NCBI GenBank assembly: GCA_963701015.1
Contig: OY969556.1
Location: 558,001-622,000, forward strand
Direction of reading: 5' to 3'
DNA length: 64,000 nucleotides
Source: MFD09286-c1 sp963701015
Lineage (GTDB): Bacteria; Bacteroidota; Bacteroidia; Bacteroidales; DTGW01
Shown: positions 18,465 to 28,361 of the stretch, in pieces
Layout of the letters: every line of letters begins with the position of its first letter
How positions within the stretch are numbered: the stretch's first letter is position 1
Notes under the pieces: model-generated
What the model saw: only the letters and a program-made list of their open reading frames with translations
What the model was told of the DNA's origin: nothing
Databases searched by the model: none
Translations under genes and position numbers: made by a program

Positions 18465-19544
18465 ATGATAAAATATATTTATAAAAAATTATTATATGGC
18501 TTAGGAATTTTGTTTGGAGTTGTTACCTTGATTTTTGTTTTGTTTAGTGTTATCCCAGGTGATCCGGCACGTTTGGTTTTGGGCCAACGATCAGATAGTA
18601 CTTCTGTTGCAGCTGTAAGAAAAGATTTAGGCCTTAACAAACCAATATTACAACAATATATTAAATATATTAATGATCTTTCTCCACTGTCAATTTTCAA
18701 TATAAAAAATAAAAGCAGTTTTTTTTATTTGGATAAATCAATATATAATCCAAGTTTAATTTTATTTCATATTGAAAATAATAAAGCTATAGTTTTGAAA
18801 TATCCTTATTTACGACGATCATATCAAAATCAGCGAAATATATCCGGTATAATAGCAAATGCTTTACCAGCAACATTTATATTGGCATTGGTTGCAATTA
18901 TTTTTGCATCTATTGTTGGAATTGGATTAGGAATTCTTTCAGCTTTAAAATATAATGGATGGATCGACCGTTCACTTATGGTTTTTACATCGCTGGGAGT
19001 ATCATTGCCATCATTTTTTGCCGCAATTTTAATGAGTTGGGTTTTTGCATATTTGCTAGGCAATTTTACGGGACTAAACTTAACAGGTAATTTATATGAA
19101 ATTGATGATTTTGGAAACGGGTCGCATCTGATGCTGAAAAATTTAATTTTACCTGCTATAACTCTTGGAATTCGACCTTTATCAATTGTAACTCAATTAA
19201 TGCGTAATTCATTGCTTGATACGCTTCAACATGATTATATTAGAACTGCCAAAGCAAAAGGATTGCCCGAATGGCGTGTTATATGGAACCATGCACTTAA
19301 AAATTCATTGAATCCTGTTATAACTTCAATTAGTGGTTGGTTTGCATCAATGATGGCAGGTGTTATATTTATTGAATATATTTTTGGCTGGAAAGGTTTA
19401 GGTTATGTTATGGTGAATGCTTTGCAAAGTTTTGATATGCCAGTAGTTATGGCATCAGTGTTGGTTATTTCGCTTATATTTATAGTAGTAAATATTTTGA
19501 CAGATATTTCATATTCAATTATTGATCCGCGGGTTCGATTGTAA
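18465..19544 (+). CDS. ABC transporter permease, OppB/DppB type
   Basis: A 359-residue inner-membrane permease of the peptide/nickel importer family. It begins with the hallmark first helix and FSVIPGDPARLVLG, has further helices from about 130 on, and the EAA loop reads TAKAKGLPEWRVIWNHALKNSLNP, the contact for the ATPase. A lineage-typical insertion of about 50 residues follows the first periplasmic segment (about 65-120). No partner permease, ATPase or binding protein is adjacent, so the rest of the transporter must be elsewhere. The gene ends 6 bp before a heptamer repeat array. Confidence 0.9.
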   Translation: MIKYIYKKLLYGLGILFGVVTLIFVLFSVIPGDPARLVLGQRSDSTSVAAVRKDLGLNKPILQQYIKYINDLSPLSIFNIKNKSSFFYLDKSIYNPSLILFHIENNKAIVLKYPYLRRSYQNQRNISGIIANALPATFILALVAIIFASIVGIGLGILSALKYNGWIDRSLMVFTSLGVSLPSFFAAILMSWVFAYLLGNFTGLNLTGNLYEIDDFGNGSHLMLKNLILPAITLGIRPLSIVTQLMRNSLLDTLQHDYIRTAKAKGLPEWRVIWNHALKNSLNPVITSISGWFASMMAGVIFIEYIFGWKGLGYVMVNALQSFDMPVVMASVLVISLIFIVVNILTDISYSIIDPRVRL

Positions 19545-19550
19545 AATATT

Positions 19551-19683
19551 GAGCCAAGAGCCAAGAGCCAAGAGCCAAGAACCAAGAACCAAGAACCAAG
19601 AACAAAGAGTAAAGAATAAATCTAAAACTCCGAACCCAAAACCTAAAACCTAAAAACTAAAGCCTAGAACCCAATTCCCAAAT
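19551..19683. repeat. Degenerate tandem heptamer array, 19 units
   Basis: Nineteen consecutive 7-bp units in one unbroken phase. It starts as GAGCCAA x4, moves to GAACCAA x3, decays through GAACAAA, GAGTAAA and GAATAAA, then shifts to CCCAAAA/CCTAAAA-like units and ends with CCCAAAT. It fills the gap between the convergent permease and SpoIID-like genes. Pyrimidine is almost absent outside C pairs. The function is unknown. Confidence 0.85.
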
Positions 19684-19688
19684 ATTTT

Positions 19689-20858
19689 TTAATTTAACAA
19701 CTTTAAAGTTGGATTTTTTGAGACTGAAATATCTCGAAAGTTAGTGACATTAACTCCTTGGTAATAAAATTGGATTATTTCACGAAAATTGTACCCTAAT
19801 TTCGACATTTGCATAGCCCCTTCCTGGCAAAGTCCAACGCCGTGTCCATAACCTCTTCCATGAATTTCGATATTGCCATCTTTAGCTTCCAACGAAAAGT
19901 ATGCCGAATGAAAATTAAAATCACTTCTTATTTTTCGAAACGTGATAGAATCTTTGCCAATTTTATAATATTGCTTGCGGTCATATTGAGTAAAGTTAAA
20001 GCTGCTGGGCGATGCATCGGGCTTAATTTTAAATCCATTGTTGTTTAAATATTGCACCCATTGGTCAAGCGAAAGTTTTTTCTCCCATTTAGAATTTTTC
20101 TGGCCTTGACAATATGGATCTTTTATTGATTTTAAGTAAGGCTTATTTGTTAACCAAACATTTTGTGCAGTTTCTGTTTCACCTCCACAATTTGAATAAA
20201 ATGCAGCTGTTATAAAGGTACTATCTGCATCGGTAACAATTAAACCGCGAGTTTCAAAAGATGCTTCAATAATTGCAGGCGTACCTGAGCATCTACCATT
20301 AAATGCCTGACAATGTACGCCATCGCAAACAAAAAATCCTTCTTCTGTATGCCTGTTCAAATGACTAAGCGCATAGGTGCGACATAATACTGCTTGGGTT
20401 TTGTAATATTCCAGCGATGCCTTAAATCCGCCTTCAGCTTCAACAACACCGGCAATATATTTATCAATATCTACAATATTTATTGTTTGAAGTTTTCCTA
20501 ATCTCATTGTCAATTCTAAGTTGTCGTCATAAAATCGAATATTTTTTTCCGGGTCTATAGGTCTAAGGCCAAAAATGCAATTATCATTCATTGCTGATAA
20601 TCGAATAGTTTTATACAATCCAATATTTTTTTCAGCCGAAAAACATCTTACAGAATCCCCTTCATGCGAAAATAAAAGATTTTTATTATTCCCAATTGTA
20701 AGAATAGCCTGGTTGTCACAAGTTAATAAATAACTTCCCTGTACAACCGAAAAAACCACTGAACGGGTATTGTTCTGGTTAAAAACGCCTACTTTTATTT
20801 GTTGGGCGACACTGCTTAATGAACAGGTAACAATAAGTAATGTATAGAAAAACTTCAT
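19689..20858 (-). CDS. SpoIID/LytB domain protein
   Basis: A 389-residue exported protein. The signal peptide is about residues 1-18 (MKFFYTLLIVTCSLSSVAQ). The SpoIID/LytB region includes NIVDIDKYIAGVVEAEGG, YKTQAVLCRTYALSH, CDGVHCQAFNG, AFYSNCGGETETAQNVW, DPYCQG and the C-terminal GRGYGHGVGLCQEGAMQMSKLG. In SpoIID this fold is a lytic transglycosylase acting on peptidoglycan without stem peptides; LytB is known as an amidase enhancer. The Bacteroidota role is not established. The start matches the signal peptide. Confidence 0.9.
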   Translation of the reverse strand: MKFFYTLLIVTCSLSSVAQQIKVGVFNQNNTRSVVFSVVQGSYLLTCDNQAILTIGNNKNLLFSHEGDSVRCFSAEKNIGLYKTIRLSAMNDNCIFGLRPIDPEKNIRFYDDNLELTMRLGKLQTINIVDIDKYIAGVVEAEGGFKASLEYYKTQAVLCRTYALSHLNRHTEEGFFVCDGVHCQAFNGRCSGTPAIIEASFETRGLIVTDADSTFITAAFYSNCGGETETAQNVWLTNKPYLKSIKDPYCQGQKNSKWEKKLSLDQWVQYLNNNGFKIKPDASPSSFNFTQYDRKQYYKIGKDSITFRKIRSDFNFHSAYFSLEAKDGNIEIHGRGYGHGVGLCQEGAMQMSKLGYNFREIIQFYYQGVNVTNFRDISVSKNPTLKLLN

Positions 20859-20895
20859 ATTAAAAAGTCAACTTTAAAAATATTTGTTCAAAAAA

Positions 20896-20925
20896 AAGCG
20901 GCAAAAGTTTTTGCTTTTACCGCTT
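20896..20925 (-). terminator. Terminator of the ilv operon
   Basis: On the minus strand AAGCGG and CCGCTT close a stem with inner AAAAG/CTTTT pairing, followed by a run of T. It lies 45 bp after the ilvC stop and ends the ilvD-ilvB-ilvN-GH97-ilvC series. Confidence 0.87.
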
Positions 20926-20969
20926 AAAGATAGGTTCAAAAATTTGAACTATATTTTAATTTAATACAT

Positions 20970-22016
20970 TTAAACTTTAGGTCTTAATTTACGAACAGCT
21001 GTACCGGTTGCCCAAATTTCACTTTCGCGAAGTTGTTTCAATTCAATTTCCAACAAGTCTTTATAGTTTGCACCACCTGTTGATTCCAATACTCGTTTGC
21101 ATTCACGACCGTCTTTTACGCGTGCATATAAATCTTCAAAAACAGGAAGAACAGCATCACGGAATTTTGGTCTCCAGTCTAAAGCTCCACGTTGTGCAGT
21201 AGCTGAACAGTTTGAGTACATCCAGTCCATACCATTTTCGTCAACCAAACGAATGAGGCTTTGAGTAAGTTCTTCAACAGTTTCGTTAAATGCTTCTGAT
21301 GGAGTATGGCCATTTTTACGTAGCACATTGTATTGAGCATCCATAATACCTGCTAAAGCACCCATAAGAACACCACGTTCACCAGTAAGATCACTGAAAA
21401 CTTCTTGTTCAAAAGTAGTTGGGAATAAATAACCTGATCCAACAGCTATACCAAGAGCTAATGTACGTTCTTCGGCACGGCCGGTTGCATTTTGAAATAC
21501 TGCAAAGCTTGAGTTGATTCCAGAACCTGCCAAAAAGTTACGACGAACACTTGTTCCTGAACCTTTTGGAGCAACTAAAATTACATCAACATCTGCTGGA
21601 GGAATAACACCTGTTTGTTCCTTATAAGTAATTGAAAAACCATGTGAGAAATAAAGTGCTTTACCTTTTGTAACAAATGGTTTCAATTTTGGCCAAATTG
21701 CACGTTGTGCAGCATCTGAAACCAAATATTGAATTATGGTACCTTTTTCAGCAGCTTCTTCTATTGAAAATAAAGTCTTGCCTGGAACCCAGCCATCCTT
21801 AATAGCTTTATCCCAGTCTGATTTAAATTCTGGTGCCTGTCCAATAATTACGTTAAAACCATTGTCGCGCATGTTAAGCGATTGTGCAGGACCTTGAACA
21901 CCATAACCAATAACAGCTATGGTTTCATTTTTCAGAACTTCACGGGCTTTACTTATTGGAAATTCTTCACGTGTAACGACGGTTTCTTCAACACCGCCAA
22001 AATTGATTTTTGCCAT
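20970..22016 (-). CDS. ilvC: Ketol-acid reductoisomerase
   Basis: A 348-residue NAD(P)H- and Mg-dependent enzyme converting acetolactate or acetohydroxybutyrate to the dihydroxy acid in valine/isoleucine synthesis. The N-terminal Rossmann domain has VIGYGVQGPAQSLNMRDNG; the knotted C-terminal domain has DLTGERGVLMGALAGIMDAQYNVL and NETVEELTQSLIRLVDENG, with the metal-binding acidic residues. It is the last gene of the ilv series, 141 bp after the GH97 gene. Confidence 0.96.
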   Translation of the reverse strand: MAKINFGGVEETVVTREEFPISKAREVLKNETIAVIGYGVQGPAQSLNMRDNGFNVIIGQAPEFKSDWDKAIKDGWVPGKTLFSIEEAAEKGTIIQYLVSDAAQRAIWPKLKPFVTKGKALYFSHGFSITYKEQTGVIPPADVDVILVAPKGSGTSVRRNFLAGSGINSSFAVFQNATGRAEERTLALGIAVGSGYLFPTTFEQEVFSDLTGERGVLMGALAGIMDAQYNVLRKNGHTPSEAFNETVEELTQSLIRLVDENGMDWMYSNCSATAQRGALDWRPKFRDAVLPVFEDLYARVKDGRECKRVLESTGGANYKDLLEIELKQLRESEIWATGTAVRKLRPKV

Positions 22017-22157
22017 TTTGTATAAATTTGATAATTAAGTAATTAATTTCAATTTAATGTTATAAAACACTATTTTTAAAGAATCACAAAGGTAATTTTT
22101 TTTCTTAATCTAAAAATATTTCATGATTGCTTGCTGCACTATATCTGCATATTGCAG

Positions 22158-24086
22158 TTAATTTTTCGTAAAAACAAAGCCTCCATAAGGTGGAATAGTA
22201 ATTTTCAGATCATTTCCGTCAATTTCAGTCCTTATTAATTCACGATTAGTTTTACCATCAGATATTAATACTCCTCCTTTGTTTTTGCCAAAAATTGATA
22301 AGTCAATGTTTGCAACATAAGGTTTATTTTCACCATTAATGCCGGCTATATACCACAGACCATTTCCTTCACGGGCTAATATTATATTTTTACCTGGATA
22401 CCCATCAATAAACTTAATATCGTCCCAACGATTTGGAACTTCTTTCATAAAATCAATGACGTACATAGGTTGTTTATACATACCTTGTGGAATTTCAGCA
22501 TAATGTTGGATACCGGATTGAAAAATAATAGAAAGAGCTATTTCAAATCCATTTGTGGTGATCCGTTTTAAATTTGGAATTTCAGAAAAACAAACCGGGG
22601 TAAAATCCATTGGGCCAATTACATTTCTTGTAAACGGAAGCATCGCACAATGATTTGGTTCAAGATTGGTATTACTTTGTTCGAAAGTTAAAAACTCAAA
22701 ACCTTTTACCGCTTCCATTGAAACCAGGTTTGGGTAGGTTCGTGTCCAACCCCTTGGAATTGTGGCTCCGTGACAATTAATTAATAATTGATACTTAGCG
22801 GCATCCTCAAACAAACTATGGTAATATGCCATAAATGATTGTCCATCACCACCAAAGAAATCGACTTTCACCCCTTTGAAACCCATGTTATGAATTTTCT
22901 CAAATTCTTTTCTTCTTATTTCAGGATTAAACATCAGGTCTCTAGGTGTAATTGGCGTTGTATTCCAATTTCCAGCGGAGTTATACCAAAGCAATAAGCC
23001 TACATTTTTTGTTTTTGAATAATCGGCTAATTCTTGTAATTTTTTATAGCCAATTTTTGAATCCCAGTAACCATCAACCAGACAATATTTCCAATGCATA
23101 GTTGAAGCATAATCTACAAATCGTTTTTGTGTAGGAAAAATGGTTGAGTCGTCTTTATCTAAAACCCAACTCCATGATGCCTTTCCTGGTTTGATAAATG
23201 ATGTATCGGTTAATCTGCAAGGCGTGCTTACATCTGTAATTAATGACGATTCAACAATTGGAGCTAAAGTCTTACCTAATATAATTACTCTCCATGGAGA
23301 ATTCCATGGTAACTTAGATTCTGGATAGGTAGCTGCAGTGCTATCAGTTCTTTCTAAAAGTTCCGGGAAAGTAAGTGCATATTCTCCATCAGGTGATTCT
23401 GCTGATAATCGGGAAGCACAATAATTACTGTCAACATCTGCTTCAGAAATTAAAGCCCAACAACCAGATGATTTGAATAAAGCTGGGAAGGCCCAACCAG
23501 CCTTATTAGGTGATTCAGTCCCAACTTTTATTTCCTGTTTGTAATTTTCTTCATACGAAGGTTGGTCTTCATGCCAGCCTGTTCTGGCATCAGTAAGTGG
23601 ATGCAGCCAAGCTTTGGCTGTTGAAGGAAAATGAAATGAGGTTTTTTCAGTTATTATTTTTTTAATTTCATTTGATTTTTGTGGAAACGCATATCTGAAA
23701 GCCACACCATCATTTGAAACTTGAAAAATTACATTTATAGTGTCACCTTTAATATTGGTGAATTCAAATTCTCGTTTATTGGCATTGTAGGCGCAGTGTG
23801 ATCTTTTTTCTGAAAATAAATTATACGTATCTGATACTTTAGAAATATCACTGATTCCCAAAACTTTTAAATTTTTTGAAAAATCATTATCAGCCATAAT
23901 CAGGCCAAGTTTAGAGTCTTTTAAAACAGTAGAATCGTCCATTATTACAGAATAAAATGGTTGACCACTTGTTAAAGTTACTTCAACTTTTATATGTCCA
24001 TCGGGACTTATTACATTATAATTACCCGATGAACAGCCATATTGAAGTGCAATAATAATGGATAAAATGAATGTTGAATTTTTCAT
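22158..24086 (-). CDS. GH97 glycoside hydrolase, probably retaining alpha-galactosidase type
   Basis: A 642-residue lipoprotein-like enzyme (signal ending LQYGCSSG). The GH97 N-terminal beta-domain (ISPDGHIKVEVTLTSGQPFYSV, FRYAFP) is followed by the barrel (about 270-530) and a C-terminal beta-domain. The stretch GFKGVKVDFFGGDGQ carries an Asp where retaining GH97 members have their nucleophile, and INCHGATIPRGWTRTYPN followed by EAVKGFE fits that group better than the inverting SusB alpha-glucosidases, which use Glu bases. It lies 11 bp after ilvN and before ilvC, so a sugar hydrolase sits inside an amino-acid operon. Substrate is inferred. Confidence 0.87.
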   Translation of the reverse strand: MKNSTFILSIIIALQYGCSSGNYNVISPDGHIKVEVTLTSGQPFYSVIMDDSTVLKDSKLGLIMADNDFSKNLKVLGISDISKVSDTYNLFSEKRSHCAYNANKREFEFTNIKGDTINVIFQVSNDGVAFRYAFPQKSNEIKKIITEKTSFHFPSTAKAWLHPLTDARTGWHEDQPSYEENYKQEIKVGTESPNKAGWAFPALFKSSGCWALISEADVDSNYCASRLSAESPDGEYALTFPELLERTDSTAATYPESKLPWNSPWRVIILGKTLAPIVESSLITDVSTPCRLTDTSFIKPGKASWSWVLDKDDSTIFPTQKRFVDYASTMHWKYCLVDGYWDSKIGYKKLQELADYSKTKNVGLLLWYNSAGNWNTTPITPRDLMFNPEIRRKEFEKIHNMGFKGVKVDFFGGDGQSFMAYYHSLFEDAAKYQLLINCHGATIPRGWTRTYPNLVSMEAVKGFEFLTFEQSNTNLEPNHCAMLPFTRNVIGPMDFTPVCFSEIPNLKRITTNGFEIALSIIFQSGIQHYAEIPQGMYKQPMYVIDFMKEVPNRWDDIKFIDGYPGKNIILAREGNGLWYIAGINGENKPYVANIDLSIFGKNKGGVLISDGKTNRELIRTEIDGNDLKITIPPYGGFVFTKN

Positions 24087-24097
24087 AGAAATTTCTT

Positions 24098-24631
24098 TTA
24101 ATTATTGTGTTCAACCCTTGAATCAAGAAACTCAGTTAAAAGTTCCGCACTTGATCGTGTAACGGCAATTCTACCTGAACGTGTAAATTGTTTAACGCCA
24201 TATTTTGTCAGTTCTGCAAAAAGTGCGCTGGTTTCTTCCTCATGACCGGTTTTTTCAATTACTGTATATTCAGGTGTAATTTCAATTATACGAGAATTGA
24301 ATTTGCGAACAATAGTTTCAATCATATTGCTTTTTAGTAATGATTCTGTAGGTACTTTATAAAGCGCAATTTCCTGAAAAATAATTTCATTTTTTGTATG
24401 ATAATAGGCCTTCAATACTTCGACTAATTTTTCAATTTGTTTAGTTGCTTTAATCACAAGGTCCTCATTGCAATTTACAACAATTGTAAATTTATGTACA
24501 CCGGGAATTGAAGACTCAGATACAGTGAGACTTTCAATGTTGATATGCCTTCTGGTAAATATTATGGTCACTCTGTTGAGGAGACCGATAGCATTTTCAG
24601 AAAATGCTGTTATTGTGAATTGTTCTGTCAT
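24098..24631 (-). CDS. ilvN: Acetolactate synthase small (regulatory) subunit
   Basis: A 177-residue regulatory subunit. The N-terminal ACT domain reads FTITAFSENAIGLLNRVTIIFTRRHINIESLTVSES, the valine-feedback site in the family. The C-terminal domain (about 95-170) ends in FTRSGRIAVTRS. It is 60 bp downstream of ilvB and pairs with it to form the holoenzyme. Confidence 0.94.
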   Translation of the reverse strand: MTEQFTITAFSENAIGLLNRVTIIFTRRHINIESLTVSESSIPGVHKFTIVVNCNEDLVIKATKQIEKLVEVLKAYYHTKNEIIFQEIALYKVPTESLLKSNMIETIVRKFNSRIIEITPEYTVIEKTGHEEETSALFAELTKYGVKQFTRSGRIAVTRSSAELLTEFLDSRVEHNN

Positions 24632-24691
24632 TTCGAATAAAATTAAATTGTGAATAATTTATTTACAAATTTTGCACTTGAATTTAAATTA

Positions 24692-26395
24692 TTATTGAAC
24701 TTCAAGCAAAATATCTGATACGGAGGCTCCTGTGGGCACCATAGGAAATACATTGTCTTCCTTTTCAATTATTACCTCAAGCAAATAGGGTTTATCAGAT
24801 TTTAACATTGCTGAAATAGATTCATCCAAATTTTTGCGATCAGAAATTTTGTCTGCATCCCAACCGTATGCATCAGCAAGTTTCTGAAAATTAGGATTAA
24901 TTAATTCAGTAAATGAGTAGCGTTTATCAAAAAACAACTGTTGCCATTGACGAACCATTCCAAGGAAATTGTTATTCATAAGTACAACCTTTACAGCAGC
25001 ATCAGTTTGGAAAATTGTTCCCATTTCTTGAGAAGTCATTTGAATTCCACCATCACCAACAATTAAAATTACTTGTTTGTCAGGTGCACCAAGTTTGGCA
25101 CCTAAGGCTGCAGGTAATCCGAAACCCATTGTACCTAAACCTCCAGAAGTAATAAAACTCCTTTTGTTTTTATGCAATGCATAACGTGAGGCAAACATTT
25201 GGTGTTGGCCTACATCGGTAACTATGATCGCATCGCCTTTGGTTTGCTGGTTAATACGGTTCATTACCTCTCCCATACCAATTCCTGCCTGGGATGGATT
25301 GAAATCATTATTGATAACTTTGTCAAATTCAACTTTATAACATTCTTTAAATTCATTTAACCATGCCGAATGATCCTTTTTATCAACCATACGTGTTAAA
25401 ATTGGCAAAGTTTCCTTTACATTGCCTAAAACTGCTACATCGGTTTTAACATTTTTGTCAATTTCAGCCGGGTCAATTTCAAAATGAATTACTTTGGCTT
25501 GTTTTGCAAAGCGCTTTAAATCACCGGTTACACGATCGTCAAAACGCATTCCTATTGCAATTAAAACATCGCATTCATTTGTTTTAATATTGGCTCCGTA
25601 ATTTCCATGCATACCCAACATTCCAACATTCAATTCATGGTCGGCTGGAATTGCACATGCGCCTAAAATTGTCCATGCAGTGGGAATGCCTGATTTTTCG
25701 ACAAAAGCTTTGAATTCTTCTTCGGCATTTCCAAGCAAAACACCCTGGCCTACCATTATGTATGGTTTTTTTGCTGAATTAATTATTTTAGCAGCATCGG
25801 CAATTTTATTTTCTTCAAAAATAGGACGTGGAACGTAACTACGTAAATAGGTGCATTTTTTATATGAATAATCTAATTTTCCGAATTGCGCATTTTTAGT
25901 AATATCAACTAATACCGGTCCAGGCCTTCCTGTACGTGCAATATAAAATGCTTTTGCAATTGTAGACGGAATTTCTTCTGGTTTTGTAACCTGTACATTC
26001 CATTTACATACAGGCATTGATATACCAACAACATCAGTTTCCTGAAAAGCATCGGAGCCAAGCAATGACGCTGAAACCTGTCCGGTTATACAAACCAATG
26101 GAGTGGAATCAATCATTGCGTCAGCAATGCCAGTTATAAGGTTAGTAGCACCAGGCCCGGAGGTGGCAATACAAACCCCTACTTTTCCTGTAACCCTTGC
26201 AAATCCCTGAGCTGCATGAACAGCTCCTTGTTCATGACGGGTCAATACATGATGGATTTTATCCCTATGTCCATATAATGCATCATAAACCGGCATAATT
26301 GCTCCACCAGGGTAGCCGAACATAATCTCGGTACCTTCTTCAATAAGCGATAAAATAACCGCCTCTGATCCTGTAATATTTTTTATTTCGCTCAT
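24692..26395 (-). CDS. ilvB: Acetolactate synthase large (catalytic) subunit
   Basis: A 567-residue thiamine-diphosphate enzyme making acetolactate or acetohydroxybutyrate. Visible marks are the catalytic Glu in HVLTRHEQGAVHAAQG, GPGATNLITGIADA, the FAD/central domain around GMLGMHGNYGAN, and the ThDP-binding GDGGIQMTSQEMGTIFQTDAAVKVVLMNNN. Length and frame are normal. It is second in the ilv series after ilvD (106 bp gap). Confidence 0.96.
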   Translation of the reverse strand: MSEIKNITGSEAVILSLIEEGTEIMFGYPGGAIMPVYDALYGHRDKIHHVLTRHEQGAVHAAQGFARVTGKVGVCIATSGPGATNLITGIADAMIDSTPLVCITGQVSASLLGSDAFQETDVVGISMPVCKWNVQVTKPEEIPSTIAKAFYIARTGRPGPVLVDITKNAQFGKLDYSYKKCTYLRSYVPRPIFEENKIADAAKIINSAKKPYIMVGQGVLLGNAEEEFKAFVEKSGIPTAWTILGACAIPADHELNVGMLGMHGNYGANIKTNECDVLIAIGMRFDDRVTGDLKRFAKQAKVIHFEIDPAEIDKNVKTDVAVLGNVKETLPILTRMVDKKDHSAWLNEFKECYKVEFDKVINNDFNPSQAGIGMGEVMNRINQQTKGDAIIVTDVGQHQMFASRYALHKNKRSFITSGGLGTMGFGLPAALGAKLGAPDKQVILIVGDGGIQMTSQEMGTIFQTDAAVKVVLMNNNFLGMVRQWQQLFFDKRYSFTELINPNFQKLADAYGWDADKISDRKNLDESISAMLKSDKPYLLEVIIEKEDNVFPMVPTGASVSDILLEVQ

Positions 26396-26501
26396 ATTTT
26401 ATATTTTTTTAAAGTTCTCTAAATTCTCCGAATAAGAAATTTAAGAATATTTGATATCATTTTTAGAATAATTTTGAATTAGTAAAATATTTGCATATTT
26501 A

Positions 26502-28328
26502 TTAATCTATCAAGCGCACAGCACCCCTATCAGCTGACGAAACCAAAAGAGCATAAGCTTTTAATGCTTTTGAAATAACTCTTTTTCGTGTCTGAGGTGT
26601 AAAAGCATCTTTTCCACGTGCAAGTTCTTCATTTCTGCGTTTTTCAATTTCAGCATCTGAAATAAGAACATTCATTTTTCTTTCAGGGATATCAATTTCT
26701 ATGATATCACCATCGCGAATAAGACCAATTTCTCCACCACCGGCTGCTTCTGGAGAAACATGCCCAATTGAAAGCCCTGAAGTTCCACCTGAAAAACGAC
26801 CATCAGTTATTAAAGCACATTCTTTGCCCAAATGACGGGATTTAATATATGAAGTTGGATATAACATTTCCTGCATTCCGGTGTCACCTTTTGGCCCTTC
26901 GTAACGAATAACTACAACATCGCCAGCTTTAACATCTTTCAGAATTCCATCGCAAGAATCTTCCTGACTTTCAAAAACCCTTGCAGGGCCTTTAAATTTG
27001 AAAATTGAAGGGTCAACACCTGCGGTTTTCACAACACATCCTTTGCGTGCAATATTTCCGAAAAGGACGCCCAGGCCTCCATCGGGGAAATAACAATTGG
27101 CTAAATCCCTAATGCAGCCCTGAGCCCTGTCAGTGTCTAATTCTTTATACATATAACCTTGCGAACCCATTACCAGGTTTTTAATTCCGGCTGGCCCACT
27201 TTTGTAAATATCTTTTGCTTCTTCAGTTGCTGTTTTTCGCATGATGTCATAATTTTCCAATGCTTCTTTTAAAGTGTAGCCATCAGCACGTTTAACAGTT
27301 GTATCAATTAACCCGGCACGATCAAGTTCACCTAAAATAGCCAAAATACCACCTGCTCGTCCTACGTCTTCAACATGATAATGCGAACTTGGTGCTACTT
27401 TACATAAAACAGGAACTTTTCGTGATAATAAATCAATATCATTCATCGTAAAATTTACTTCAGCTTCGTGGGCAATTGAAAGTATATGCAAAACAGTATT
27501 AGTTGAGCCGCCCATAGCTATATCAAGGCACATTGAATTATTGAATGCTGCTTTTGTTGCAATTGATCTGGGTAATACTGAATCGTCTCCATCAAAATAA
27601 TATTTTTTGGTCATTTCAACAATACGTTTAGCAGCTTTTTCGAAAAGTTTTAAACGGTTTTTATGTGTTGCAACAATTGTTCCGTTTCCAGGAAGTGCCA
27701 AACCCAAAGCTTCATTGAGGCAATTCATTGAATTGGCAGTAAACATACCAGAACACGAGCCACAAGTAGGGCATGCATTTTGTTCGACTTCATCAACATC
27801 TGAATCGGAAATAGAATCATCAGCAGCCATAACCATCGCGTCTACCAAATCGTATTTTTTCTCACGAATTTTACCAGCTTCCATTGGTTCACCTGAAACA
27901 AATATTGTAGGAATATTGAGTCGCATAGCAGCCATAAGCATACCAGGAGTAATTTTATCGCAATTACTTATACAAATTAAGGCATCAGCTTTATGAGCAT
28001 TTACCATATATTCAACACTGTCGGCAATTACTTCGCGCGATGGCAATGAATACAACATGCCATCGTGGCCCATAGCAATACCATCATCTACTGCTATAGT
28101 ATTAAATTCAGAGGCGTAAAAACCTTCAGCTTCTATCCATTTTTTTACCTGTTGACCTATTTCATGCAAATGAGTGTGCCCAGGGACAAACTGTGTAAAC
28201 GAATTGGCAATTGCAATAATAGGTTTCCCCATTTGTTCCTCTGTCATTCCGGCTGCACGCCATAAACTTCTAGCTCCGGCCATTTTGCGACCTTGAGTTG
28301 TTGTGTGACTGCGAAGTGTAATTTTCAT
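26502..28328 (-). CDS. ilvD: Dihydroxy-acid dehydratase
   Basis: A 608-residue Fe-S dehydratase for the penultimate valine/isoleucine step. Cluster ligands are in ISNCDKITPGM and NACPTCGSCSGMFTANSMNC; the length and the first Cys context (SNCDK) match the [4Fe-4S] type of E. coli IlvD. SGPAGIKNLVMGSQGYMY and ALITDGRFSGGTSGLSIGH are also typical. It is the first gene behind the attenuator-like leader at 28362-28548. Confidence 0.96.
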   Translation of the reverse strand: MKITLRSHTTTQGRKMAGARSLWRAAGMTEEQMGKPIIAIANSFTQFVPGHTHLHEIGQQVKKWIEAEGFYASEFNTIAVDDGIAMGHDGMLYSLPSREVIADSVEYMVNAHKADALICISNCDKITPGMLMAAMRLNIPTIFVSGEPMEAGKIREKKYDLVDAMVMAADDSISDSDVDEVEQNACPTCGSCSGMFTANSMNCLNEALGLALPGNGTIVATHKNRLKLFEKAAKRIVEMTKKYYFDGDDSVLPRSIATKAAFNNSMCLDIAMGGSTNTVLHILSIAHEAEVNFTMNDIDLLSRKVPVLCKVAPSSHYHVEDVGRAGGILAILGELDRAGLIDTTVKRADGYTLKEALENYDIMRKTATEEAKDIYKSGPAGIKNLVMGSQGYMYKELDTDRAQGCIRDLANCYFPDGGLGVLFGNIARKGCVVKTAGVDPSIFKFKGPARVFESQEDSCDGILKDVKAGDVVVIRYEGPKGDTGMQEMLYPTSYIKSRHLGKECALITDGRFSGGTSGLSIGHVSPEAAGGGEIGLIRDGDIIEIDIPERKMNVLISDAEIEKRRNEELARGKDAFTPQTRKRVISKALKAYALLVSSADRGAVRLID

Positions 28329-28361
28329 AATTTAAATTAGTTAATTTTTAATATCAAAAAC

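Noticed and set aside
19551..19683. CRISPR array
   Set aside because: The units are 7 bp, contiguous and without spacers; the same holds for the arrays at 42318 and 45021. No cas genes are present.
27607..27996. 129-residue antisense frame inside ilvD
   Set aside because: It is a shadow of the conserved dehydratase coding strand without its own start signals or motifs.
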